From Bos javanicus (lineage: Eukaryota; Chordata; Mammalia; Artiodactyla; Bovidae), in contig NC_083876.1 in the NCBI RefSeq assembly GCF_032452875.1, positions 23,906,001-23,970,000 on the forward strand: a stretch of 64,000 nt of DNA, in the 5' to 3' direction. Every line of letters starts with the position of its first letter. Position 1 is the stretch's first letter. Position numbers and translations under genes: made by a program. Of this stretch, positions 45,317 to 55,960 are shown one piece after another. The notes under the pieces were generated by a model. That model saw only the letters and a program-made list of their open reading frames with translations. It had not been told where the DNA came from and did no database searches.

Positions 45317-45535
45317 AGCTTTCCAGGTAGCACCAGCAGTAAAGAGCCCATTCGCCAATACAGAAGACTTAAGAGCCACATGTTCGATCCCTGGGTCAGG
45401 AGGATGCCTTGGAGGAGGGCATGCAACCCACTTCAGTATTCTCACCTGGAGAATCCCAAGGACAGAGGAGCCTGGAGGGCTCCAGTGCATAGGGTCACAA
45501 AGAGTTGGACATGACTGAATTGACTTAGCCCACAC
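45317..45535 (+). repeat. Bov-tA SINE with long TSD
   Basis: Forward copy. GCATGTCCGTCAATTTG (45300-45316) and GCATGTTCATCAGTTTG (45536-45552) form a 17-bp duplication with three mismatches, suggesting an older insertion than those with perfect duplications. Confidence 0.93.
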
Positions 45536-45689
45536 GCATGTTCATCAGTTTGGCAACTACCTTAGTATCTTGTTACAACGCAAATCTAGTATACATTTTA
45601 TGAGCAATACCTGTACTTTGAGTATTGCAGGTTGCAAACACGAGTTTCTTTTTTAAAACTGAAGTAAACACACTCAGAAATTACAGAAG

Positions 45690-46340
45690 TGAGACAAAAA
45701 TTATCATATACTGCTGGTGGAAGAGTAAATTGGTCTAAACTTTCTAGAAAACAAACTGGAGTCAAATATCAAATGCCTTTAAAACTGGTTCATGGGACTT
45801 CCCTGGCGGTCCAGGGAAGAATTCGCCTTGCAATGTAGGGGATACAGGTTCAATCCCTGGTCAAGGAACTAAGATCCCACATGCCACAGAGCAACTAAGC
45901 CCACATGCCAGGACCAGAGAGTCCTTGACCACAACAAAAGATCCAGATATGATACAATGAAGTTCCTGCATGCCACAACTGAGACCCGAGGCAGCCAAAT
46001 AAGTAAACAAATATGGGGAAAAAACCACCTTATTCGCAATATTTTAACACTTTCAGCTATCTATCTAAGGAACTTGTCAGTGATCTTTTAAAAAGAGAAT
46101 ATGGATGTTTTGCCCAGTACTCTTCTGAAGAGCAAAATTTAACTCTACAACAGGGGAATGGTTAAATAGATTGTTCCATTTCCACATGTAATATTGTGGA
46201 GCCCATAACTATATTTTGAAAACTTAGTCTTATTTTTAAAGGCTTATGAAAAAAAAAATAAATAAAAAAAATAAAAGCTTATGAGTTAACATTAATTTTT
46301 TGCAATATGAGTAAAATTTTACACGTGACCATTAAAGTTT
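45690..46340 (+). repeat. Ancient L1-type 3' fragment, split by a CHR SINE
   Basis: ATACTGCTGGTGGAAGAGTAAATTGG before the SINE and CAACAGGGGAATGGTTAAATAG after it match, in order, the C-terminal ORF2 region of old L1s. Strongly decayed; the end is A-rich. Confidence 0.55.
45797..46012 (+). repeat. CHR-type tRNA-Glu SINE
   Basis: Forward copy starting GGGACTTCCCTGGCGGTCCAG, with GGTTCAATCCCTGG and the CHR-specific body AAGATCCCACATGCCACAGAG. A/T-rich tail. Confidence 0.88.
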
Positions 46341-47069
46341 ATAAAAAAAAAATAAGTCAAATGATGATATTTCAGTTCTTCATATTTTCCACTACCAGAC
46401 AACAACAGCTGTAATATTCATTGATGGATCAGTCTTAGTCCTGCTTATTTATGTCACATAGAACAAATCTATTTCAACTTCTTCACCTTTCAAATATTTG
46501 AAACTAAGTAAAGAGAGCTGTCAGATAATGTCTACTCATTCCCAAATCTAACAAAATGTCACAATTTCTCCAAGTTAAACATTCCTGATACCATCAGCCA
46601 TTCCCTACTTGACATTTTCTATTTATTTACTTGATTGTGTTTATATGAAATGCTTTCTATCTGCTGCTCACTCTTTTGTGTGCTTTACAAAGGCGAGTTA
46701 AAGTACCCTTTACGGTATTTGCTGATCTACGTTACTAGAGATTTGTGTTTCAAGTTCAGGAGTGTAAAGAGAAATGAGACCTTGGGACCATTCCAGGTGG
46801 AGAGTTAAACTGAGTCCTGCCCTCCCACCCCTGCATGAAGCTGTGATCTTTGAAGGGCCATGCCTTCTGAAAAATGATAAATGAAGCAAAATCTGTACAG
46901 CAAGAAAATGTGTCTGTCTTAAGTTGAGCTATGAGTGAGGAAAGAAATCTCCCTTGAGAACTGGTGAACACAGGCATAAGTCAGGCCATCTTAGGGCTTT
47001 ACCTTAAACAACTGGGATGGTTAAGTGCCAAATTGAGAAATATACTTGCACCAGCCCTCTTTCAGAGCA
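46341..47069. other. Unassigned spacer
   Basis: Nothing recognised. Confidence 0.4.
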
Positions 47070-47480
47070 ATAATAATTGAGACAATGTTGTGTTGGCTCA
47101 GAAGCAAACCCAAAATCAACAAAAAGAATAGTAAGCCTAGAAACTGACCACACATAAACAAACTTCACACATGACAAGTGGCATTGCTAATCCATAGTGA
47201 AAGTAGGGTCAATTCAATAAATGGTGCTAAATAATTGGTTACAAACATGGAAGATAAATTATATCTGTATGTCACACCACACCCAAAACTCAATATCAAA
47301 TTCTAGTCTTAAATACAAATAAGGAAAAGAATAAGACTTTTGAATGACAAGGGAGTATTGTATGATTTCAGGACAGACAAGAATAAATAAAGAAGTTTAA
47401 GACACTTAAGGAGCTAAAAATTAACCTAACAGAGGAGGAAGACATTTGCAGCATAGAGGAGCCTGGCTCCTGGTTGAAAC
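47070..47480 (+). repeat. Ancient L1 ORF2 fragment
   Basis: Diverged but colinear with L1 ORF2 C-terminal half: GGGTCAATTCAATAAATGGTGC, ACCACACCCAAAACTCAATATC, then AAGGAAAAGAATAAG. No open frame remains. Confidence 0.55.
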
Positions 47481-47489
47481 ACTGTGTGT

Positions 47490-47740
47490 GATTTTTCAGG
47501 CCTGACCACAGGCTGCATGGAGCTACCTACCCTCCCTGCACCAGAGCTGGTGCAAAGCCCTTTCTCTGCAGCTTCTGAAGGGGATTGCGGCCAGTGACTC
47601 AGGCTCCCTGGCAGGTGTGCTCTCTACACTTGTGCCTTCATTCCCAAGCCTCTTCAGCCAAGGCTTTGGGTGGGGGTCTTCTTTGGGCACCTCTATTGGG
47701 ACCTCCTTATCAGGGTGAGGAGGTTTAATTGTCAATCATT
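47490..47740 (-). other. GC-richer unassigned segment with a reverse open frame
   Basis: Clearly more GC-rich than its surroundings. A 70-codon reverse frame (47523-47735), rich in Pro, Glu and Lys (for example KEDPHPKPW), covers it. I recognise no protein or repeat family. It may be a processed-pseudogene remnant, a conserved element or chance. Confidence 0.3.
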
Positions 47741-48430
47741 TTAAGTTGATAAAATTCATTTCATTGAAATACAGCAAAGCATAGCTCCATTCATGGTTCT
47801 TGATAGAGGGGCAAGAAAAATGTTTCTCCCATTATCCTAGGCCAGTTAAGGATACCAGAATAAACCAAAGCCTGCCACACAGACCAGTGGTCAAGTCACA
47901 AGTCTCAGACAAGGAAAATTAATATTTACCACTGTCAGGAGTTTGTTTCCAAAAAACTGTCACAATATTTCAGATAAAAAGTTGCAAAAGTGTCCTGTGA
48001 AGTTTACACTATTTCCAAATTTTTCTTCCGTTTGCACCTTCCGGCTTGGCTACATAAACCTGCCAGTGTTATTAATGCAAGTCACTCTGTTATTCTTCAC
48101 TTTACTAAATATGGGAAGATCAGAGAAGCAGGTCCTTAAGAGAAGCAAATGTTATTCCTGTTGTGGAATGAATGAATGGTTCTGCCTTTCCTTTCCCAAA
48201 TGTTTAGGGTGCTGCAGGCCTCCCATAGTGTATGAAAAAGAAAATGTAAAAAGACAGAAAGCAAGGTCCACTGAATGTTCAAAAATGAGTTATAGAACAA
48301 AATTTACTTTTCCCAAATCTTAGAAAATATTTCACCCCAATAAAGAGCCTTCAGAGTATGCATGGACAGTAGGCTGAAATTTTCATACTGTTTAACTAGG
48401 AAAATTGTTTTGTCTTCCTAAACAATTTTG
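47741..48430. other. Unassigned spacer
   Basis: A 126-codon open frame runs from 47943 to 48323 on the forward strand but shows no motif or family I recognise. Codon content looks like ordinary AT-rich DNA. Confidence 0.4.
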
Positions 48431-48902
48431 TTTACTTTTTCAACAAAGGTCTGTCTAGTCAAGGTTATGGTTTTTCCAGTAGTCATGTATGGATGTGAGA
48501 GTTGGACTATAAAGAAAGCTGAGTGCAGAAGAATTGATGCTTTTGAACTGTGGTGTTGGAGAAGACTCTTGCGAGTCCCTTGGACTGCAAGAGATCCAAC
48601 CAGTCCATTCTAAAGGAGATCAGCCCTGGGTGTTCATTGGAAGGACTGATGCTAAAGCAATACTTTGGCCATCTGATGTGAAGAACTGACTCATTGGAAA
48701 AGTCCCTGATGCTGGGAAAGATTGAAGGCAGGAGGACAAGGGGACGACAGAGGATGAGATGGTTGGATGGCATCACTGACTCAACTGACATGAGTCTGAG
48801 TAGGCTTCGGGAGTTGGTGATGGACAGGGAGGCCTGGCGTGCTGTGGTCCATGGGGTCGAAAAGATTTGGACATGACTGAGTGACTGAACTGAACTGAAC
48901 TG
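48431..48902 (+). mobile_element. BovB LINE, 3'-end fragment
   Basis: Forward copy starting near TTTACTTTTTCAACAAAGG, encoding the C-terminal ORF end (VVMYGCESWTIKKAECRR and ELWCWRRLLRVPW) and ending in CTGAACTGAACTGAA. Small internal deletions interrupt the frame (one between CTAAAG and CAATACTTTGG at about 48656). Flanks AACAATTTTG and AACCATTTTT may be an eroded duplication. Confidence 0.92.
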
Positions 48903-49214
48903 AAACCATTTTTGGATACACAGCTTTTAAGTTATTTAGATTTTTCTTCACACCATTTTCTTTCACATCCAAAAGCTACATAAGCTGGAAATGACAAGTG
49001 TAGATGGATCCAGAAGCTTTATAACTATCATCTTCAAGCAGACTCTCTGTCCAGTGGGTGCATCCAAATGCCCAGTGTGTCCCCACTCCATCACACTGTA
49101 GGCTGCCCTTACCTCTGCTCAGGTTTCACAGGGCTCTAAGCAAATGGGGCCTGTTGCCTCTTTGTTCTCTTATAACAGATAGGCTTTGTTCACTCCTTCT
49201 GTGTTTCTATCACC
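48903..49214. other. Unassigned spacer
   Basis: Nothing recognised; may be the edge of the MLT1 element that follows. Confidence 0.4.
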
Positions 49215-49760
49215 TTGTCAAGAACGGCTCCTGAATTTCTTCTCTCTAAAGCAGAGTATCTTTTCCAGATCCTTTACTCTGGCCAATGGGATGTGAGTAA
49301 ATGTAAGACAGGAACCTGAAATGTGTTTGAGGGGGAAGATTTACCCTCTTGCATTTCCTGGATGGCGCAGTGGTAAAGAATCCACCTGCAATGCAGGAGA
49401 TGTGGGTTCAACCCCTGTGTAGGGTAGATCTTCTGAAGAAGGAAATGGCAAGCCACTCCAGTATTCTGGCCTGGAGAATCCCCATGGACAAAGCAGCCTG
49501 GTGGGCTACACAGTCCATAGGGTTGTAAAGAGGTGGACATGACTGAGTAAACTCTTATTATGGGGGAGAGTTTCTCTTGGTCAGCTGCTGCCTCCTTTGC
49601 CTGGAACCCAGGATATGGACACAGGAAATGACACTACAGCATTTGATCCATGGATCCAGGAGTAAAGTAAATGTTTGTTGCTTTATGCTATTGAGACACT
49701 GCAGTTCGTTTTTCTATAGTGTTGTAGCAAAGGTTGGCTGACACTAGGGGAACCAACCCA
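49215..49760 (+). repeat. MLT1-type LTR (ERVL-MaLR), split by a SINE
   Basis: CTCTGGCCAATGGGATGTGAG before the SINE and GTAAATGTTTGTTGCTTTATGC...ATTGAGACACTGCAG after it match the order of the MLT1 LTR 3' half, ending near TTGGCTGACACTAGGG. No coding content. Confidence 0.55.
49351..49551 (+). repeat. Bov-tA SINE
   Basis: Forward copy from GCATTTCCTGG to GACTGAGTAA. CTCTT on both sides (49346-49350 and 49552-49556) is a possible short target duplication. Confidence 0.9.
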
Positions 49761-49857
49761 TAACACCTCTTTTTTCACCCTAATTTCAGAATCAATGGAA
49801 ACAGAGAAAGAGGTAAATAGAGATAGAAAAGGAGGCTGAGACAGAAAGAGAGAGTAT

Positions 49858-51162
49858 TACCGGGGTCCAGCCTCGGTTGGATCCAGGGATATCCTCAGGA
49901 GGATGGCGTTGGCGAAAGGATAGTTAAAAGGAGAAAGAGACAGAAGCTTGATCTGACTGGTTTACATCGGAAACCAATAAAGTTCGTGACACCGAACTTG
50001 CTCTGACCGTGGAGGCCGCAGGAGCCCTCTAGAATAGCTGAAGGTGCCCCACCTTAGGCACCTTCTTGAGTGGGTCTTAGAAACCCAGGCAAGTAAGTGG
50101 TCTCAGAGAGCCCCCATGCTCCAAATCAGTCATCCTGAAGGAAGAACAGAGAAGAAAAGGAGAGAAAAGGAAGCAAGAACGACACGGGGAGACCAAGTGA
50201 TGAGCAAGGCCTGAAGCTTTATTTTCAAAGGGAGCTTATATACCTTAAGTTGTGCATAGAGGATAATAGGGGGTGTAAAGTCATGCAAAGTCAGCAGTCT
50301 TTGATCCTTATCGAGACCAGGCTTTCTTTTCTGCAAACTTACCATATACAAATGCTTTAGGTGATTTACAACATCTTCTGGCCAGAAGGCCTATTAACAT
50401 TTTATGACTCTTTGTTCCGATAAAGGTTAGTTAACCAGAAAACTTGTTTTTTCTAAGAGTAATTATTTTAAAGTTTGGCGCCATCCTTCGAAAGTGTTAG
50501 ATAAAGTTGCATTCCTATAGGGCAAAGGTGCAGTGGGCTTACAACAAGGAAAGAATTTATTACCTTAATGGTCTAAAGTTGTTAGCACCAAGGCCACTAT
50601 TTATTTTTTCTATATACCAACTATATTAATTAATATACTCCCAAAGACACAATACAGAAGATATGGAAACTTGGCAGCAAGCATTGGCTCAACAATGAAA
50701 TCTTCTACTAGTTCTATTCTAGCAATTTCTAACTCCCCTAGAGGCTCTGTACTATTTGAAGTACAGAGTACTTAAGGGGAAGTACTTAAGCTTCCCGTGC
50801 CTCTCAGGTTGGGAGGCTGTAAACAATCGTATGTGTAGCTGTAGGAGTCCGGATAAACCTGTCAGGCAAGTTAGAGAGCCATCTGAGGGGTTTGGATTGA
50901 AACACTCCTATTATGCCCAGGAGGCTAATTAACTAGAGCTCTAAGTTGATTTTCTTCAAAGAAAAGGTGGTCAAGGATAGACCCCCGTTAATGTCAAAGG
51001 AGTTGGTGAAAGTCTTAAAATAGTAAAACAGACAGATTCTGGTTTGGGGGTAGATGCTTGAGCAGTTCCAGGGGGTCCCTTGAGTCCTGACTCGCCTTTG
51101 CATGTCAGGCTTCTCCGCATGACCTTTGTCATGGGTGGAAACTCCCATGCTGGCTCCCAGCA
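49858..51162 (-). mobile_element. Class II (ERVK-like) solo LTR
   Basis: 1305-bp LTR on the reverse strand. It starts TGCTGGGAGCCAGC at 51162 and ends GGCTGGACCCCGGTA at 49858. Exact 6-bp target duplication GAGTAT at 49852-49857 and 51163-51168, the size typical of class II (beta-like) retroviruses. TATATAAG lies at 50235-50242 and AATAAA at 50218-50223. Such closeness implies a very short R region, as in betaretroviruses. The terminal CA is changed to TA. No gag, pol or env is present, so it is a solo LTR left by recombination between two LTRs. I think of the bovine BTLTR1 group, unverified. Confidence 0.88.
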
Positions 51163-51168
51163 GAGTAT

Positions 51169-51589
51169 GAAAATCAGTCAGACGGACTCACTTTGGAGGA
51201 TGGGGCTTAGAAGTGCTTGAATCCTGGCTTCATAATACCAACCACTGAATCACACAGTGCTCCAGAGCCAGCTAAGGCAGATTTGGTACACAGAACTGTC
51301 TGTTCATTGAAACTCTGAAAGAAGGAGGAGGGCAGAAGGGCTGTGTTTGGAGGCAGATCCCCATAGCAGAAGGATAGGAAGGGGTAAGAAATGCAAACTT
51401 AGCTTCCACTTTTGGGAAATAGCAAGGGGTTGAATACAGAGATGAAGAAGAGGGTCAATTATTCAACCCACCACTAAAATTCTCAACAATTGTAATCCAG
51501 AAAATAGAGAAATGCAGGCAGCTAAGTAGGCCTTGAAGTGTCTGTTATTATCCCCACTTTGACTATAGAGCCTTATTTCCAGCTTGCTG
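51169..51589. other. Unassigned spacer
   Basis: Nothing recognised. Confidence 0.4.
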
Positions 51590-51840
51590 CATGAACCATA
51601 CGGTTGCATACTTCCATATCTTTGCACACGCTGTTTCCTTCCTGTTCAAAATTCCTTTCTCTCCAAACTTTGAAATCCCTTTCTCTCCAAGCCTAGTAAA
51701 ATATTACAAATCTCTCAAGACTTGGGTCACATGGCACCCCCAATTTTTAGTTTTCCATGATTTTCTACCTTGGAGTAATTTGTCCTTAAAAATCAATTTT
51801 CTTTACTACATTTGTAGCTCATAACACTTGGAAAGAAACT
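51590..51840 (-). repeat. L2-type fragment
   Basis: Phrases CTTTGCACACGCTGTTTCCTTCC and AAGACTTGGGTCACATGGCACC correspond to the reverse of the L2 region. Diverged. A MIR-like phrase (CCCTACAAGCACCCTGTGAG) follows near 51880. Confidence 0.5.
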
Positions 51841-52163
51841 CCAATTCACAAGGTATTTTTACAGACTGTATTTCACTGTATCCCTACAAGCACCCTGTGA
51901 GAAAGTCCTAAGGTTAAAAGGGTCACAGAAATCTCAGCAACTTTGATTGTGTTGTCATTTAGCTTCATGAACCCACCAGTGTGAATTTATCCTGTAACTT
52001 ACCCACTTGCATTTATCTGTAAGATACTCACCTTGTAAGTGTGTATACACACACACATGCACACATGCACACTCTTAAATATACATTCTAACTAAAAAGA
52101 ACCTGAATTGCCATCATCTATCATGTTCTGGGTATTCAAAAGTTTTTTGATGACTTTGTAAGT
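51841..52163. other. Spacer with (AC)n
   Basis: Interrupted (AC)n microsatellite at about 52046-52072 with ATGC interruptions. No gene. Confidence 0.5.
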
Positions 52164-52171
52164 CAAAACAG

Positions 52172-52386
52172 TGAAAGTGAAAGTGAAGTCGCTCAGTCAT
52201 GTCTGACTCTTTGCGACCCCATGGACTGTAGCCTACCAGGCTCCTCCGTCCATGGGATTTTCCAGGCATGAATACTGGAGTGGGTTGCCATTTCCTTCTC
52301 CAGAGGATTCTTCCTGACCCAGGGATCAAACCCAGGTCTCCTGCATTGTAGGCAGAGGCTTTACAATCTGAGCCACCAGAGAAGTC
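52172..52386 (-). repeat. Bov-tA SINE with TSD
   Basis: Complete reverse copy with a TGAAAGTGAAAGTGAAG left end, bounded by CAAAACAG at 52164-52171 and 52387-52394. Confidence 0.94.
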
Positions 52387-52509
52387 CAAAACAGAGCCAG
52401 GAGTTATTACATTACTTCAACACTTTAAATCTGTTCATATTTGTCTGGTTGTTATATTATGGTAAATATGTACTGGACACTCTCTTTAAAAGACAACTTT
52501 AATAACACT

Positions 52510-52781
52510 GCTGCTGCTACTGCCACCGCTGCTAAATCGCTTCAGTCATGCCCGACTCTGTGCGACCCCATAGACGGCAGCCCACCAGGTTCCCCGGTCC
52601 CTGGGATTCTCCAGGCAAGAACACTCGAGTGGGTTGCCATTTCCTTCTTCATTGCATGAAAGTGAAAAGTGAAGTTTCTCAGTCGTGTCCGACTCTTGGA
52701 GACCCCATGGATTGCAGCCTACCAGGCTCCTCCATCCATGGGATTTTCCAGGCAAGAGTACTGGAGTGGGGTGCCACTGCA
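52510..52781 (-). repeat. Bov-A2 SINE with TSD
   Basis: Complete reverse dimer with an imperfect tail (CTGCTGCTACTGCCACCGCTGC). Exact 9-bp duplication AATAACACT at 52501-52509 and 52782-52790. Confidence 0.95.
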
Positions 52782-52945
52782 AATAACACTACATAATATT
52801 AAATACTTTTTTTTGACTGTCCTTCAACTGCCTCATCCCTCCTGTTCTAAAAGGTGCCACATGAGGGCTTTTTGCGTGTGCTATGCTATGGGTCTGCTAT
52901 TCTCTGGGCTATATACAGCTCACCTATTTCAATTTTGTGTGTATA

Positions 52946-53418
52946 TAAGCATACCTTGGAAATACTATAGTGTTGTTTCTGGCCACCACAATAAAGTAAA
53001 TGTCTCAATAAAATGAGTTACATGTATTTGTGGTTTCCCAGCACATATAAAAGTTATGTTTACTCTGTACTTGCAGTCTTTTAAGTGTGTAAAAGCATTT
53101 CCTGAAAAAAATGTACATACTTTAATTTAAAAATACTTCATTTCCTAAAAATACTTTTAGTGAATTATTTTGCAGTGACTAGAGATTTCTTATCATAGAA
53201 CCCCATAACAAATATAATAATAATAATAATTAATAAGTTGGAAATATTGTGAGAATTAACAAAATGTGATACAGGGACACCAGGTGAGCAAAGGCTATTT
53301 GGAAATGGTGCCTACAGACTTGCTTCACACAGGGATGCCACCACCTTTCAATTTGTATGAAAACACAGTATTTTCTATGTGTAATAGAGGTGAAGCACAG
53401 TAAAAGAAGATGTGTCTG
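52946..53418 (-). mobile_element. Tigger1-family DNA transposon, internally deleted
   Basis: Both ends match Tigger1 (Tc1/mariner superfamily, pogo group). The left end AAGCATACCTTGGA and right end GAAGCACAGTAAAAG...TGTGTCTG correspond to its inverted termini, each next to a TA target site (52944-52945 and 53419-53420). Internal phrases such as GAATTAACAAAATGTGATAC and ATAACAAATATAATAATAATA are Tigger1 end sequence. The transposase gene, about 2 kb in the family, is gone, leaving a 473-bp derivative. Orientation is set so that the missing transposase would be on the reverse strand. Confidence 0.85.
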
Positions 53419-53420
53419 TA

Positions 53421-54379
53421 TTTTAAATTTAGACAACAGCTGGAAGTATTTTTCCCCCTTACCCTAAATTGAGCATAAGAACATCCCAGAGTAGCATTTT
53501 AGATATATTCCTGATAGAAGAGAATTTGGATTCCAGAAGGATATTTAATGTTGTGCAGTTTCTTTAAACTAAGAGATCATTTCCAGCTCATTGTTTGTTG
53601 ATGCTCACCAAATGATTGTGGCTTACTCAGTATTGCTTCACTTTCTCCCACTTAATTTTTGTAGGAACAGGCTGCCTTTTTCACAATCGTGGCCAGCAGA
53701 AGACTGAGTCGCATCTCCTTTCTTTCTCGCACCGTGAGGCCCTCCTGCTGCCCCTGTAACAATGGAAAAGGGAGGAGAGAGGATCCTGGGATCCTTGAAG
53801 AACCCAGAAGCACTGCTCACATTGTACTTCTGGAGAGACCACATGTGACTTTGAACTCTGACAAAGTAACATATCTTTTAAGATTTATGAAATTTTAAAA
53901 TAAATTCTTCCTCTCTTTCCTACTAAATTTGGTAAATAGTAATATCATTTCCAACTGTTTGAATCACTGGTGTGACTCAATCAAATTCAAATCATTTGAC
54001 AGGTAAAAATGACAGAAAGAGCTAAGTTCCATGTTAAAATAAAACTAGTTCAGTGCTCACTTGGTTTTCCTCAGGTCCTATAAAGCTATATCAGGTTAAG
54101 CTTTCTCTCGATCAGCTTCTTGAGTGACTTTCATAAACTTTTTCTTTTTCCCTTTGGTACATTCAAGTAATCCACTCTCATTTTAATTATTTGGGCAGAT
54201 GTTATTTGATTTTTGAACAAACTGACTTTTCTAGGTGCTGGAAAGATATGAGGACATGCCATCAAGTATAGCTTTGCTTTGTCTGTTAGCAGTTTATCTT
54301 ATTCTTCCAAGGCAAGAATAAGAAATGAAGAGGTGACTGAGAAACTTTCAGGAGCGAAAAACTACCACACATCTTATCT
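53421..54379. other. Unassigned, with a GC-richer patch
   Basis: No interspersed repeat recognised. 53640-53870 is GC-richer and contains CpGs (TCTCGCACCGTGAGGCCC), with modest open frames on both strands and no recognised protein. Confidence 0.4.
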
Positions 54380-54560
54380 ATCCGTTCATTCAACAAATAA
54401 TTATCAAGCACCTCTCATCTGGTGATCACAGCAATGCAGAGCTAAAGGAGACAGCCATGATCTCTGCCCTCAGAGTTTGGCTAAGAATACATTTATTAAA
54501 TATATAATCACAAGCACACTGAACTTTGTCATGGAGTACAAAGTATATTGGGTATGTGTA
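54380..54560 (+). repeat. L2-type 3' fragment
   Basis: CATTCAACAAATAATTATCAAGCACC followed by GGAGACAGCCATGATCTCTGCCC is the characteristic L2 order. Confidence 0.6.
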
Positions 54561-54931
54561 AAGAGCTCATCAGGAAAACAAAAACCCCTTGAGTATTTAA
54601 AACAGTGGGAATTTATTGCAAAGGAATGGTGATAAAGGTGATGACAAACTGAGAAGCCCAACAGAGAACTATGAGGCTATCAAGTCAGAGGCTGGAACAA
54701 TAAGAACCCATTCTTCTCCCACTTCAGTCTGAAGGGACATAAAGGCAGAGGTGGCATTATGAGAACACAGGGGCCAAGGCCAAGGCCTCCTGGAAGCTGG
54801 AGTCTCATTAGGAAGCACAACTGCCACCGATTATGAAACCATGGGCCAGGAGATGGGGAAACACCATTGCTCCTAGCTTCTTCCCACCCTTTAGTTTGTC
54901 TACAGTAATCATCACTGGCAGTGAACCATCT
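54561..54931. other. Unassigned spacer
   Basis: A GGCCAAGGCCAAGGCC triplet repeat near 54771-54786. No gene recognised. Confidence 0.4.
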
Positions 54932-54942
54932 CCTGTCATTAT

Positions 54943-55071
54943 GTTTGTGTGTTTGAGTGCTCAATCGTGTCCGACTTTTTGTGACCCCATGGACTGTAGC
55001 CCACCAGGCTCCTCTGTCCATGAGATTTCCCAGGCAACAATACTGGAGTGGGTTGCCATTTCCTTCTCAGG
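54943..55071 (-). repeat. Bov-A SINE monomer with TSD
   Basis: Reverse single unit ending at TTCCTTCTCAG. CCTGTCATTAT (54932-54942) and CCTGCCATTAT (55072-55082) form an 11-bp duplication with one mismatch. Confidence 0.93.
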
Positions 55072-55082
55072 CCTGCCATTAT

Positions 55083-55700
55083 ATACATCTCTAAATGATG
55101 CATCAGAAAATCTCCTTGCAACTGAGTCTTACAATTTCTCAGTCTCCACAGTTGCGAAACCTGTCTCCACTTCACCTCTGTCACAGTCTTACAGACCTAA
55201 ATTGCTCCACATTGAAGATTAAATCCCAAGGCTCCACTTCTATCTAATCTTTCCTTCTTCTCATATTTGTTGCCACTACTCTTCAAGACCTCTGGTTTCC
55301 TTTCCCCTTCTGTATTCTTTTAGTACATTAGAGCCCCTTTGACTTCTCTTACTTTTATATTTAGCCTAATTTCATGCAAGCACATTTCAACTCTGCCCTT
55401 TTTTCATGCATGCAGATTTTAACTCTGACCTGTTTTTCCCAGTGCTTTTAAATCCTTAAACTCTAACCTTCCATCAACATACAAAATCAGGTCAAAAATC
55501 TTGATAACTGCCAGGCTCATACTCTTCTTTCCCTTAGAATGCTTGATGCTCCTGTATGTCAAAGATGATTCTAAATCATATGGATTCTTAATTTTCATCT
55601 CAGTTCCAGGAACCTTTTAATTCATTTCTTGTAGACTCAGAATCGTATTTCCCAAGGTGACCTTAAAGACCATTTCTTGTCTATGATTTTCTAGCAACCC
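55083..55700. other. Pyrimidine-rich unassigned spacer
   Basis: T/C-rich. Contains a degenerate 31-bp tandem pair at 55370-55399 and 55401-55431 (TTTCATGCAAGCACATTTCA and TTTTCATGCATGCAGATTTT). No gene. Confidence 0.45.
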
Positions 55701-55919
55701 TGTGTGTGTGTGCGCTAAGTTGCTTTAGTTGTGTCCGACTCTTTGCGACCCTATGGACTGTAGCCCATGAGGCTCCTCTGCCCATGGGATTCTGCAGGCA
55801 AGAATACTGGAGTGGGTTGCTGTGCCCTCCTCCAGGGGATCTTTGCAACCCAGGGATCGAACCTGTGTCTCCTACATTGGCAGGTGACTCTTTACCACTA
55901 GTGCCACCTGGGAAGCCCT
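55701..55919 (-). repeat. Bov-tA SINE with (TG)n tail
   Basis: Complete reverse copy, left end TGTGTGTGTGTGCGCTAAG, head complement GGGAAGCCC at about 55910-55918. Confidence 0.93.
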
Positions 55920-55928
55920 ATAGCTACT

Positions 55929-55960
55929 CTGCTGCTGCTGCTGTTGCTAAGTCACTTCAC
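55929..55960 (-). repeat. (CTG)n plus Bov-A stub
   Basis: CTGCTGCTGCTGTTGCTAAGTCACTTCA is the tail and last few bases of a Bov-A element only, 10 bp from a full Bov-tA. Confidence 0.75.

Noticed and set aside
47943..48323. 126-codon forward frame with clustered cysteines
   Set aside because: No signal peptide, domain pattern or homologue that I recognise, and no codon bias apart from AT-rich background. Left as unassigned.
49858..51162. A provirus or viral coding genes at the ERVK-like LTR
   Set aside because: The flanking duplication immediately brackets a single LTR. There is no internal region or retroviral reading frame.
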